Part shown: in pieces, positions 20,806-29,449 of the stretch
Numbering within the stretch: position 1 is the stretch's first letter
How the letters are laid out: each line of letters begins with the position of its first letter
NCBI GenBank assembly: GCA_963765875.1
Contig: CAVXYK010000007.1
Coordinates: 372,001-436,000 of the forward strand
DNA: 64,000 nucleotides
From: JAWKOK01 sp963765875
GTDB taxonomy: Bacteria; Chloroflexota; Anaerolineae; Caldilineales; Caldilineaceae
Reading direction: 5' to 3'
Notes under the pieces: model-generated
What the model saw: only the letters and a program-made list of their open reading frames with translations
What the model was told of the DNA's origin: nothing
Database searches by the model: none
Program-made: the position numbers and the translations under genes

Positions 20806-21450
20806 ATGGGTATTGTTCAGGACACTATAGACTACGCGCTGTCCCATCTGGATGAACTGGCCGAGGCGACCGTCGACCATCTGATTCTGGTGACAGTGGC
20901 AATGTTCATTGGCATCCTGATCTGTGTTCCATTGGGTATCTGGAGTTCACGATCACGCAACGCGGCGATTGTCGTGATCAATAGCATCAATGGCATCCGC
21001 GTGATCCCCAGCCTCGCAATTCTCTTTCTTGCTGTGCCATATCTTGGCGTTGGGCTTGACACAGCAATCGTGGCGCTTACGATTTTGGCCATGCCGCCAA
21101 TTTTGGTCAATACCGATGCCGCTTTTCGAACGATTGATCCGGCGATTCGCGAGGCCGCTGCCGGTATGGGGATGACGTCAAGGCAGATACTTTTCAAAGT
21201 AGAGTTTCCTCTGGCATTCCCGATCATTTTGACCGGTATCCGTACGGCCACGACAGAAGTAATCGCCAGCGCAACGTTGGCGGCCTTCATCGGCAGCGGC
21301 GGACTGGGGATCTTCATCCAGCGCGGCTACGCAATGTATCGCCCATCGATCTTGTTGGTTGGGGCCATCCCTGTTGCACTACTTGCCGTTGCCGCTGAGA
21401 TTGCGCTCAGTCGGCTCCAGCAATACCTACGTCCACCTACTCCCGCTTGA
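20806..21450 (+). CDS. Quaternary-amine/betaine ABC transporter permease (OpuCB/ProW type)
   Basis: 214 residues with about five or six membrane segments. The BPD permease signature EAAAGMGMTSRQILFKVEFP (EAA loop that docks on the ATPase) is followed by ATLAAFIGSGGLGIFIQRGY. Early LILVTVAMFIGILICVPLGI matches OpuCB/OsmW/YehW permeases of the glycine betaine/carnitine/choline uptake family. First gene of opuCB-opuCC-opuCA-opuCD-like on the plus strand, divergent from metV. Confidence 0.92.
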   Translation: MGIVQDTIDYALSHLDELAEATVDHLILVTVAMFIGILICVPLGIWSSRSRNAAIVVINSINGIRVIPSLAILFLAVPYLGVGLDTAIVALTILAMPPILVNTDAAFRTIDPAIREAAAGMGMTSRQILFKVEFPLAFPIILTGIRTATTEVIASATLAAFIGSGGLGIFIQRGYAMYRPSILLVGAIPVALLAVAAEIALSRLQQYLRPPTPA

Positions 21451-21573
21451 GAAAACCGCTCAAGTTGGACTTTCATGTTGCACGTTGGCGCCCCTGAGCC
21501 GGGCATCTGGCCTGACTGGCGGCGACTCACTAAGTTCGATTCCACCAAACGGTCCATTTCATAGGAGAAACTC

Positions 21574-22494
21574 ATGCAAAAACGATTTCAGACAAAATCG
21601 ATCTGGCTGTTGCTAAGCCTGCTGCTGGTCACCGCGCTCTTTGGTGGCTGTATCAGCGCGCCTGCAGCCGAGAGCAGTCCCACAGTTTCAGTTGCATCCA
21701 AGGGCTTTGCTGAGCAATTTGTCCTGGGTGAGATGTACGCGCTGCTCCTGGAAGATGCCGGCTATCAGGTTGACCGCAAGGGCGCGCTGGGCGGCACACC
21801 CGTCCTTCATGAATCACTGGTCAACGACGAACTGGACATCTATCCTGAGTATACGGGCACGGGTTTGCTGACCGTCCTACAGATGGATGTGATGAGCGAC
21901 CCGGCAGAAGTCTTCGAGACAGTGTCGGCAGCCTATGCCGAACAGTTCAACATCGCCTGGCTTGACCCGGCTCCGATGAACAACACTCAGGCCTTGGCCA
22001 TGGCGGAAGAGCAAGCCGACGAGTTGGGCATCGCCAGCTTTTCTGGTCTTTCGGCTGCTGCCGGCGATCTGACGCTGGCCGGCCCGCCGGAATTCGCTGA
22101 ACGTGAAGATGGTCTGCCGGGACTGCAGGCGCTCTATGGCGGATTCGAGTTTGGCGACTATCTTGCCGTCGACTTTGGCCTGCGCTATCCCACGCTGTTG
22201 AGTGGCGACGCCGACGTTGTTGTCGCTTTTGGTACCGATGGTGAGATCTTCGCCAATGGACTTCGCGTGCTTGAGGACGACTTGGGCCTCTATCCGCCCT
22301 ACCAGGTTGCTCCGGTTGTGCGCCAGGCTGTGCTCGATGCCAATCCTGATCTCGCCGAGGTATTGAATGCAGTGGCTCCCTATCTCGATGATGCCACCAT
22401 GCAAGAGCTGAACAATCGGGTCACAGGCGACGGCGAAGAGCCGGAGGATGTGGCCAGGGAGTTTCTGGTTGAAAAGGGCCTACTGGCCGAGTAA
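21574..22494 (+). CDS. Quaternary-amine-binding lipoprotein (OpuCC/OsmF type)
   Basis: 306 residues. The signal peptide ends in LFGGCIS, a lipobox, so it is lipid-anchored. The mature protein starts VSVASKGFAEQFVLGEMYA, then GGTPVLHESLVNDELDIYPE and YTGTGLLTVL, the hallmark of the OpuAC/OsmF binding proteins for betaine, choline, carnitine or DMSP-like osmolytes. AGGAG lies eight bases before the ATG. Ligand specificity cannot be settled by eye. Confidence 0.93.
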   Translation: MQKRFQTKSIWLLLSLLLVTALFGGCISAPAAESSPTVSVASKGFAEQFVLGEMYALLLEDAGYQVDRKGALGGTPVLHESLVNDELDIYPEYTGTGLLTVLQMDVMSDPAEVFETVSAAYAEQFNIAWLDPAPMNNTQALAMAEEQADELGIASFSGLSAAAGDLTLAGPPEFAEREDGLPGLQALYGGFEFGDYLAVDFGLRYPTLLSGDADVVVAFGTDGEIFANGLRVLEDDLGLYPPYQVAPVVRQAVLDANPDLAEVLNAVAPYLDDATMQELNNRVTGDGEEPEDVAREFLVEKGLLAE

Positions 22495-22516
22495 GGTGAT
22501 TCCAAAGCAATAGCGA

Positions 22517-22593
22517 TCCACGAAGGAGCACATGGAAGCACATAGAAGCACGAAGATAGTTACCCTTTGTGCAATTTCATGCTCCTTCGTGGA
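22517..22593. repeat. Palindromic intergenic repeat, CCACGAAGG family, copy 2
   Basis: Perfect 14-bp arms TCCACGAAGGAGCA and TGCTCCTTCGTGGA with a 49-base centre containing further GCACGAAG-like repeats. Related to 5054-5137. It lies just after the binding-lipoprotein stop. Confidence 0.75.
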
Positions 22594-22628
22594 AATGAAA
22601 CGGGTGTGTTCAGAACAAGTTGAGATGT

Positions 22629-22865
22629 GTAGGGACATGGCATTCCCTGTCAAACATGCCTCTGACCAGACGGTTCCAAATTGCCACGCATCGTCCGCGT
22701 TGTTCAAACGGCCCTAGGAATGCCTTGTCCATGCGTGGCAACCGTTGAGGCTTGTTGATAAGCGGACACGGCATTCCTAGAAGCGTTGTGCGGTTGCGGA
22801 TCCGGTCTCAAGGTTTGAAACGGCATCCGTCAGCTACGGGTCTGCGGGGAATGCCATGTCCCTAC
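22629..22865. repeat. 237-bp MITE-like palindromic element
   Basis: Perfect 19-bp terminal inverted repeats, GTAGGGACATGGCATTCCC and its complement. A nested pair of related sequence (TAGGAATGCC / GGCATTCCTA, 22715-22780) lies inside. No ORF. It separates the binding-lipoprotein gene from the ATPase gene of the importer operon. Confidence 0.8.
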
Positions 22866-22898
22866 GCGGCACTTTCAACCATTTTTGACACCCAAATG

Positions 22899-23005
22899 AT
22901 TCTCCCAAAGTCCCCGGTACGGCCCGTAGACGGGATCGCCTGACCGGACTTGAAATGGGCCGTGCCGGGGACTTGCGCAGAGACATCTGTTTTTCTGGAA
23001 TGGAC
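22899..23005. repeat. Dispersed palindromic repeat, AGTCCCCGG family, copy 1
   Basis: Core arms AGTCCCCGGTACGGCCC (22909-22925) and GGGCCGTGCCGGGGACT (22957-22973). About 105 bases including flanks are nearly identical, in inverted orientation, to 58463-58570. It ends about 35 bp before the ATPase start. Confidence 0.85.
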
Positions 23006-23040
23006 TACGTCGATTTCTTACTGTTGCAGGCCCATACGTC

Positions 23041-23992
23041 ATGACAACGATTCGTTTCGAAAATGTAATCAAAGACTTTGCCGGGATGTCTCGATCCGCA
23101 GTGAACGATGTATCGTTTACCGTGGAGTCGGGACAGTTTGTTGTTTTCCTTGGGCCGTCCGGCTGTGGCAAGACGACGTTGATGAAGATGGTCAATCGGC
23201 TAAATGAGCCAACCGCGGGTGAGATCTACATCGATGAGCAGCCGATCCATCAGATCGATGTGACGACGCTGCGCCGGCATATCGGCTACGTCATTCAGCA
23301 GATCGGTCTCTTTCCGCACATGACGGTCAAGCAGAATGTGGCGGTTGTGCCGCGTCTGACTTGGGTGGGATGACGACCGCATTGCCGCGCGGGTGGAGGA
23401 ACTGCTCACGCTGGTTGCGCTGCCGCCTGACGAATACCGCGATCGCTACCCGGCCCAAATGTCCGGAGGGCAGCGCCAACGAGTTGGCGTCGCGCGGGCC
23501 TTGGCCGGCGACCCGGGCGTCATCCTCATGGATGAGCCCTTTGGCGCAATCGATGCCATCACGCGCACCGAATTGCAGGACTCGCTGCTTGAGCTTCAGC
23601 GGCGACTGCGTAAGACCATCCTCTTCGTCACCCACGATGTCGACGAGGCGTTGCGCCTGGCGGACAAGATTGTAATCCTTCGTCAAGGGCAGGTCGTGCA
23701 GTACGATACGCCGCTCAAGGTTCTGACACAGTCAGCAGATGATTTCGTGCGCCAGCTAGTCGGCGCGGAAGATATCGTGCGTCAGCTGAGCCTGCTGCGG
23801 GCCGAGCAGGTCATGCGTCCGCTCAACGGCGATCTGCCGACCTCTGTCAACGTTGCGCTTGATCAGAGTCTGCGCGAGGCACTCTCGATCTTTCTGACAT
23901 CCCATCAAGACAGCTTGACAGTCGTTGATGCATCTGATCAGCCGGTTGGACTGCTCAGCATGGACGACCTTCGCGGGGCCATCGAGTCGTGA
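23041..23992 (+). CDS. Quaternary-amine ABC transporter ATPase (OpuCA/ProV type), one frameshift
   Basis: About 316 residues when repaired. Walker A GPSGCGKTTLMKMVNRL, Q-loop VIQQIGLFPHMTV, signature MSGGQRQRVGVARALA, Walker B VILMDEPFGAIDA and H-loop FVTHDVDEA are all intact. A CBS-type segment (ALSIFLTSHQDSLTVVDA, PVGLLSMDDLRGAI) closes the C-terminus, as in OpuCA, where it senses ionic strength. One inserted base near 23358 breaks the frame inside RL-LGWDDDRIAARVEELL and creates a false stop. It energises the permeases at 20806 and 24012. Confidence 0.9.
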
Positions 23993-24011
23993 TTCATCTG
24001 GTTGAGCCAAT

Positions 24012-24644
24012 ATGACCTACATTCTCGAAAATCCGGATGTCATTCTCGGTCTGCTTTGGGAGCATGTCTATCTAACGGTCGGCTCGCTGGTCATTGCCAT
24101 CCTAATTGCGCTGCCGCTCGGCTACCTCATCTATGGGCGCGAGCGATTGACTACCTCTGTGCTGGGCGTCCTAGGCATCCTCTACGTGATTCCCAGCCTG
24201 GTCATGATGATTCTGCTCCTCCCACTGCTTGGCCTGAATGCTCGCACGGTCATGGTTGCACTGATCATCTACTGCCAGATCATTCTGGTTCGAAACGTGG
24301 TGGCCGGATTATCCTCCATTGATCCCAGCATTATCGAAGCCGCAACCGGTCTCGGCATGAATTCATGGCAGCGCTTCGTGCGCGTACAATTGCCGCTGGC
24401 GCTTCCCGTAATCGTGGCCGGTATCCGGCTGGCGGCCATCGTCGCCACCTCCATCGCAACCGTCGGCGCGCTCTTTGGGGCGGGAGGGCTGGGTACCTTA
24501 CTCTTCAATGGCATTGCTCAGGGCCGGTATGATAAGATCGTTGCAGGCGCCATCATGGTCGCGCTGCTGGCCGCGATTCTGAATTGGTCGCTCCAGTACG
24601 CCGAGCACAAGTTAGACAAGGTCGCCCAGGTGGAAGGGCGCTGA
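24012..24644 (+). CDS. Quaternary-amine/betaine ABC transporter permease 2 (OpuCD type)
   Basis: 210 residues, membrane protein with the EAA-loop signature EAATGLGMNSWQRFVRVQLP followed by GALFGAGGLGTLLFNGI. Homologous to the permease at 20806. It starts 19 bp after the ATPase gene. OpuC systems use two such permeases, so the importer set is complete. Confidence 0.92.
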   Translation: MTYILENPDVILGLLWEHVYLTVGSLVIAILIALPLGYLIYGRERLTTSVLGVLGILYVIPSLVMMILLLPLLGLNARTVMVALIIYCQIILVRNVVAGLSSIDPSIIEAATGLGMNSWQRFVRVQLPLALPVIVAGIRLAAIVATSIATVGALFGAGGLGTLLFNGIAQGRYDKIVAGAIMVALLAAILNWSLQYAEHKLDKVAQVEGR

Positions 24645-24665
24645 TCGGCTTAGGAGGCCAACCCC

Positions 24666-25691
24666 ATGAGTAATCCAATTGACTCAGCCGTTGATTTTCG
24701 ATATCGCGCGATGGTCGTCGAGGAAGATGATGCGGCTGACGGCGATTATAGTCGTTCGATCCAGGAGAGAAGTATATCTGACCTGCCCGACGGCGATTTG
24801 CTGGTCAAGGTGCTCTACTCCTCGCTCAACTATAAGGACGCCCTCTCGGCGACGGGCAATCGGGGCGTGACGCGGCGCTACCCGCATACGCCCGGAATCG
24901 ATGTGGCCGGCGTCGTCGTGGCAAGTCGTGTCGATTCCTTCGCCGCCGGAGACGAGATCATCGTGATCGGCCATGACCTGGGCATGAACACGGCTGGCGG
25001 CTTTGGTCAGTACGTACGTGTGCCCGCGGCCTGGGTAGTGCGCTGTCCAGTGGCAATGTCGCTGCGTCAGAGCATGATCTACGGTACAGCCGGTTTTACC
25101 GCAGCCATGTGTCTCCAGCAACTGCTGGCGCATGATGTTGGGCCGGAGATGGGGCCTGTGCTGGTCACCGGCTCGACCGGCGGCGTGGGCAGCATGGCGG
25201 TTGCACTGCTGGCGGGCCAGGGCTTTGAGGTTGTGGCGGCCACCGGCAAGGCCGAGGCGGAAGGGTTCCTCAAGAAGTTGGGCGCGTCGACGGTCGTCTC
25301 ACGCCAGGAGGTGACGAATGTCTCGCGGCCCATGTTGCGTGAACGCTGGGCCGGCGTGGTCGATACCGTCGGCGGCGAGATGCTGGCCACGGCCATCGCT
25401 TCGACGCAACATAGCGGCTGCATCACCTGTTGCGGACTGGTTGCCTCGCCTGACCTGGTGACGTCCGTCTTCCCGTTTATCCTTCGTGGCGTCACATTGG
25501 TCGGCATCGATTCAGTAGTTTGTGAACCCGCCAAACGGGCTGCACTTTGGGGCCGGCTGGCGCATGAGTGGCGTGTTGAGTCGCTTGATTCATTGGCACG
25601 GGAGGTCTCTCTTGACCAACTCTCTCCGGAGATCGCGCGGATTCTTGCCGGCAAACAACAGGGCCGTGTGCTGGTGAACTTGTGGGCATAG
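24666..25691 (+). CDS. YhdH/AcuI-family oxidoreductase (acryloyl-CoA reductase homologue)
   Basis: 341 residues of the zinc-independent MDR quinone-oxidoreductase branch. It has LLVKVLYSSLNYKDALSATG, YPHTPGIDVAGVV, GTAGFTAAMCL, VTGSTGGVGSMAVALLAGQG (NADPH fold) and CGLVASPDL, which are diagnostic of YhdH/AcuI. AcuI reduces acryloyl-CoA to propionyl-CoA with NADPH, a step in DMSP and 3-hydroxypropionate use. YhdH protects against acrylate more generally. A perfect AGGAGG precedes the ATG, 21 bp after the permease gene, so it belongs to the importer operon. The family call is firm; the acryloyl-CoA substrate is inferred. Confidence 0.88.
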   Translation: MSNPIDSAVDFRYRAMVVEEDDAADGDYSRSIQERSISDLPDGDLLVKVLYSSLNYKDALSATGNRGVTRRYPHTPGIDVAGVVVASRVDSFAAGDEIIVIGHDLGMNTAGGFGQYVRVPAAWVVRCPVAMSLRQSMIYGTAGFTAAMCLQQLLAHDVGPEMGPVLVTGSTGGVGSMAVALLAGQGFEVVAATGKAEAEGFLKKLGASTVVSRQEVTNVSRPMLRERWAGVVDTVGGEMLATAIASTQHSGCITCCGLVASPDLVTSVFPFILRGVTLVGIDSVVCEPAKRAALWGRLAHEWRVESLDSLAREVSLDQLSPEIARILAGKQQGRVLVNLWA

Positions 25692-25742
25692 CGTTTGCTT
25701 CGTCAATTGACTAACCTGAGAGCACAGCGGGATCATGAGTTT

Positions 25743-25830
25743 TGTAGGTCACGCTTGCAGCGTGACAAGGTACGCGCGCCAGACGGATTTAGAGGTCACC
25801 GAACCAGTCCGACTGCAAGTCGGACCTACA
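25743..25830. repeat. Double-hairpin intergenic palindrome
   Basis: Outer arms TGTAGGTC and GACCTACA enclose two hairpins, GTCACGCTTGCAGCGTGAC (25748-25766) and GTCCGACTGCAAGTCGGAC (25807-25825). It occupies the gap after the AcuI-like gene and resembles a REP doublet. Confidence 0.7.
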
Positions 25831-25985
25831 GAAGGTATGTTTTTGTAGCGTCTTCAGTTCAGGCCGGCAGGTTGTCGGAGCGACCGGAATGGCAGAATAT
25901 GTTTCCGATTCAAAGTTCGCATGGCCGAAGCGCAGATTTCAAACGACTTCCAGTTTGGATGTAGCAATGAGGAGATCACACTTGT

Positions 25986-26753
25986 ATGCAGAATCGACAA
26001 GCAGGCGCACAATCGCTCGATGGCAGAGTCGCCCTGGTAACAGGCGGAGCCGGCGGCATTGGATCGGCCATCTGTCGACAGTTGGCTGAAGCGGGAGCGA
26101 CGGTCATTGTGACATTCAACTCGGGCGGCGATCGGGCGGAAGCGTTGGTCAACGAATTGCCTGGCGACGGCCACTTTGCGGTTCAGATGCAAGTTGACGA
26201 TAGCGCAACCATCGACAATGTATCCACGCAAGCGGCTGAACGCCTAGGTCGTCTGGATATTCTGGTCAACAACGCGGGGACGACACGTTTTGTGCCGCAC
26301 GACGATCTGGACGACCTAGATGACGAGACCATTGACCGAATCTTTCGTGTCAACCTGCGCGGGGCCTATGCCTGCACCCGGGCCTTCAGGCCGCTTCTGT
26401 TGGCCTCCGGCGATGGCCTTGTCGTCAATATCTCCTCGATTGCCGGCAGCATTGCCTATGGTAGCAACGTCGCCTACTGTGCGTCAAAGGCGGCGTTGGA
26501 TAACATGACTGTCTCGCTTGCCCGGGCATTGGCCCCAGACATCCGCGTCGTTGCCATTGCGCCCGGCCTGGTCGACGGTGAGTATGCTCGAAGTTTTGAC
26601 CCGGCCTGGCGCCAGGCTCAAATCGACATGACGCCGCTGCAACGGCTGACCCTGCCCGATGACGTGGCTCGGGCCGTAATGGCGACTGTGACCTTGCTGA
26701 CTCATTCGACCGGTATCGTCGTCCCGGTCGATGGCGGTCGCATCATCGTGTAG
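25986..26753 (+). CDS. SDR-family oxidoreductase (FabG-like)
   Basis: 255 residues, intact. It has VTGGAGGIGSAICRQLAEAG (coenzyme loop), NNAG, VVNISSIAGSIAYGSNVAYCASKAALD cut here to its catalytic Ser, Tyr and Lys, and APDIRVVAIAPGLVDG. Unlike the SDR at 3750 it has the full catalytic set. A GAGGAG lies upstream of the ATG. Substrate unknown. Confidence 0.9.
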   Translation: MQNRQAGAQSLDGRVALVTGGAGGIGSAICRQLAEAGATVIVTFNSGGDRAEALVNELPGDGHFAVQMQVDDSATIDNVSTQAAERLGRLDILVNNAGTTRFVPHDDLDDLDDETIDRIFRVNLRGAYACTRAFRPLLLASGDGLVVNISSIAGSIAYGSNVAYCASKAALDNMTVSLARALAPDIRVVAIAPGLVDGEYARSFDPAWRQAQIDMTPLQRLTLPDDVARAVMATVTLLTHSTGIVVPVDGGRIIV

Positions 26754-26803
26754 CTGTTCTAATCCATTGCAGACTCTGATTTCAGAAGAATGAGCTTCCT
26801 CCC

Positions 26804-27826
26804 ATGCGGACCGCGCGACTAATCTTCAACCCACATGCCGGCTCTTGGGAATGGGCGCGCATCATTGACGCCTTCATTGAGTTTTGGCGTCACCGCGGTT
26901 GGGCCGTGTCATTGATGCCGACTGAGTACTCGGGCCATGCGATCGAGCTGGCCAAACGCGCCGCAAGTGAGGGCGTTGAACTCGTCTTCGCTGCCGGTGG
27001 AGACGGCACAATGAACGAAGTTGCCAATGGCCTCGCCTATTCCGACACAATCATGGCGCCACTGCCGGTAGGAACCGCCAATATTCTCGCCAAAGAGCTA
27101 TCGATTCCAACACCCAGCATGATCAGAACGGAGTGGTGGACCGATACACTCACGTCGTTGGCTGGAGGGCTTGTCCGGCGCATGGACCTTGGCCACAGTG
27201 ATAGTGGGCGCGGTATCAGCAGGCATGGTGATACCGACAGTGACAGCGACCGCAACGGTGACAGAGGACGCTATTGGATTCTCTGGGCGAGTGCCGGGGT
27301 AGATGGTTTTGTGGTCGACCGGATTGAGCCGCGTACACCGGAAGTCAAGCGCTTTGGCATGTTGGGCTATGCAGCCAAAGCCGCCTGGTTCCTGCCGACC
27401 TTCAAAGGCATATCGGGGCAGGTGGTTGTTGACGAGCAGGTGTTCAGCGGCGACTTTCTGATGGTCAATGTTAGCAATAGCCGCCGCTATGCGGCCGGAG
27501 ATTTTAATCTGAACCGGGGCGGCGTGCTTGATGACGGATTGTTTGAAGTTTGGATCTTCCGTGGCAGGCGTTGGCCGATGTTGTTGCGCTATTCAATCGT
27601 TGTGGGGCTGGACGGCCAGTCGTTTGATCCCAATATCGAGCGCGTCCAGGGAAAGCATGTCCGTATCGAAACCAATGCGCCTGCTCCCTTCCACCTGGAC
27701 GCGGAGCCGGGCGGTTCAACACCGCTGGATTGCACCATTCAGCCGGGCGCGCTCCGGATTCTTGTGCCGGCTGCCACGCAGAAGGGCCTGTTTGTAGAAC
27801 CGGGGACACCGTTGGAAGTGCATTGA
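26804..27826 (+). CDS. Diacylglycerol/sphingosine-type lipid kinase (YegS/DgkB family)
   Basis: 340 residues. It has RTARLIFNPHAGS, then FAAGGDGTMNEVANGL (the GGDGT catalytic loop) and PVGTANILAKEL, then a beta-sandwich C-domain with GDFLMVNVSNSRRYAAG and DDGLFEVWIFRG. The family phosphorylates lipid hydroxyls with ATP. An Asp/Ser/Gly/Arg-rich insertion around residues 128-150 (HGDTDSDSDRNGDRG) interrupts the domain junction and is encoded by near-repetitive GACAG(C/T)-type codons. It converges on the DUF1622 gene. Confidence 0.9.
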   Translation: MRTARLIFNPHAGSWEWARIIDAFIEFWRHRGWAVSLMPTEYSGHAIELAKRAASEGVELVFAAGGDGTMNEVANGLAYSDTIMAPLPVGTANILAKELSIPTPSMIRTEWWTDTLTSLAGGLVRRMDLGHSDSGRGISRHGDTDSDSDRNGDRGRYWILWASAGVDGFVVDRIEPRTPEVKRFGMLGYAAKAAWFLPTFKGISGQVVVDEQVFSGDFLMVNVSNSRRYAAGDFNLNRGGVLDDGLFEVWIFRGRRWPMLLRYSIVVGLDGQSFDPNIERVQGKHVRIETNAPAPFHLDAEPGGSTPLDCTIQPGALRILVPAATQKGLFVEPGTPLEVH

Positions 27827-27841
27827 TGAGTATTGGTTCGA

Positions 27842-28258
27842 TTACCCATCAGATTGCTCGTCTGCTACATCGTTTTCGCTGTCCCATTTATCCCCCAGTT
27901 TCGGCTGCCATGGCCAGCGACCTTCCAACTCAACGATCAGTGACCATCCCAGGAAGATCCGAATCAGTACTAGAACGCCCAGGATCATCACACTCTCCAC
28001 TGTTGTATCCAGCGCGACAGTCTTGATGATATCGGCAGCCACAAGGATCTCCAACCCAAGGAGCAGTGCTCTCCCCAGGGTCTTGCGGTATGCGTTGAAA
28101 CGTTCATCCAACACTTTGTGAGAGATGAACATGTGCTTCAAATATTGAAACAATCCGCCGAATATGGCGATCACGATAATAGTGACGGCAAGAACTTCAA
28201 TGACCAGTGCCGCCCCCGATATCCACTCGATTATCTTTGTCTCAAGCTCTATCTGCAT
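27842..28258 (-). CDS. DUF1622 family membrane protein
   Basis: 138 residues with three hydrophobic segments (ISGAALVIEVLAVTIIVIAI, TLGRALLLGLEILVAADIIK, VMILGVLVLIRIFLGWSL). These match the small inner-membrane DUF1622 family, with GRALLLGLEILVAADII as its most conserved part. Function unknown. A charged tail follows the last helix. Confidence 0.85.
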   Translation of the reverse strand: MQIELETKIIEWISGAALVIEVLAVTIIVIAIFGGLFQYLKHMFISHKVLDERFNAYRKTLGRALLLGLEILVAADIIKTVALDTTVESVMILGVLVLIRIFLGWSLIVELEGRWPWQPKLGDKWDSENDVADEQSDG

Positions 28259-28708
28259 GGCATCCGTTCACGCTATCTGGAGTGAGGACTGTCGGGCATT
28301 GACGTCTCGCATAATGCCTTCATCGAAGATCGTTGTCAAGCGGCTGGGAAATCGCGACTGGTTTCCATCGTGTGAATTCATATTCAGAAGAGAAGTTTCA
28401 CCAGTTGCGAGCATTCTTTGACGTGATTGCGCTGGATCGGTTGACTGGTGGACGACGCTCTGTTTGATCGCTGCAGAGGCAATGATGGGACCGAACCAAG
28501 ACGAAAAAAAGGCGACTAGATGAATTCGATGGACCCATCGAATTCATCTAGTCGCCTTTTTCTTCCTGGTTAAACCTATAGATCTAGTTGGATTCAATCT
28601 GCTAGGAGCAGTGGACGACAGGAGAACAGCATTGTTGATTCCTGCACCCACTGCTCAAACGCCCCCGCTCATGGTGGGCTCCCAGTGTAGGCCTCGGATG
28701 GGGCATGC
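28259..28708. other. Intergenic with one long palindromic terminator
   Basis: No gene is seen in these 450 bases. Apart from the hairpin at 28504-28564, I see only a possible promoter region for the DUF1622 gene near its left end. Confidence 0.4.
28504..28564. terminator. Bidirectional long-palindrome terminator
   Basis: Arms of 22 bp pair perfectly around only two bases (GGCGACTAGATGAATTCGAT start, 28511-28532 with 28535-28556). The palindrome has A7 on the left and T6 on the right, so it can terminate in either direction. It is about 150 bp past the folE stop. Confidence 0.85.
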
Positions 28709-29449
28709 CTACTTGCGCACGGTCTGCATGAACTCGCTGCGCACATCGGCGTCAGTCTTGAATACGCCGCGCATTGCGCTGGTCAAGGTGGTGCTATTTT
28801 GCTTCTGAACACCACGCATCATCATGCAGAAATGGGCGGCCTCAGCGGCGACGGCAACGCCTTTGGGTTCAAGGATCTCTTCCAAAGCACTGGCAATTTC
28901 ATTTGTCAGCCGTTCCTGGACTTGCAAGCGACGTGCGAAGACATCGGTGATGCGCGCCAACTTACTAAGTCCAATTACTTTCCCATTGGGTATGTAAGCA
29001 ATATGCATTGTTCCGTAAAACGGCAGCATATGATGTTCGCAGAGTGAGTAGAACTCGATATCCTTAACAATGACCATTTCCTGACCATCGTCGTCAAAAA
29101 CGGCATTGTTGACCACCTGTTCCATGGACATTTCGTAGCCACTGGTCAAAAAATCCATCGCTTTAGCCACGCGTAGTGGTGTGCGCAGCAGACCGTCGCG
29201 CTCCGGGTCTTCTCCGACACGCACTAGCATCTTTTCAATCAAGCCCTCGAACTCAGGATCGTAAGATTCGCTCTGCTTGGCTGCGATGGACTGGAGACTT
29301 TGTCCGTTGCCGGCTTTGCCGTTACCGTTAGACCCATTTCCATTCATCTCTTTCAGGCCATTGGACAGGTATCCATTACTAATCAGTACGCCATTGCCTG
29401 ACGATCCATTTTGGCCCTTGTTATCGTTGCTTGATTCTTGGAAATTCAT
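28709..29449 (-). CDS. folE: GTP cyclohydrolase I
   Basis: 246 residues. It makes dihydroneopterin triphosphate from GTP. Zinc ligands are in FYSLCEHHMLPF and AEAAHFCMMMRG, with VIGLSKLARITDVFARRLQVQ cut here after the KLAR core. Residues 1 to about 62 form an Asn/Gly/Ser-rich extension not found in typical FolE (usually 185-220 residues). The core begins near EGLIEKMLVRVGEDPERDGL. Its ATG overlaps the folK stop by four bases, with GAGGAAG inside folK. Part of folB-folK-folE. Confidence 0.96.
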   Translation of the reverse strand: MNFQESSNDNKGQNGSSGNGVLISNGYLSNGLKEMNGNGSNGNGKAGNGQSLQSIAAKQSESYDPEFEGLIEKMLVRVGEDPERDGLLRTPLRVAKAMDFLTSGYEMSMEQVVNNAVFDDDGQEMVIVKDIEFYSLCEHHMLPFYGTMHIAYIPNGKVIGLSKLARITDVFARRLQVQERLTNEIASALEEILEPKGVAVAAEAAHFCMMMRGVQKQNSTTLTSAMRGVFKTDADVRSEFMQTVRK

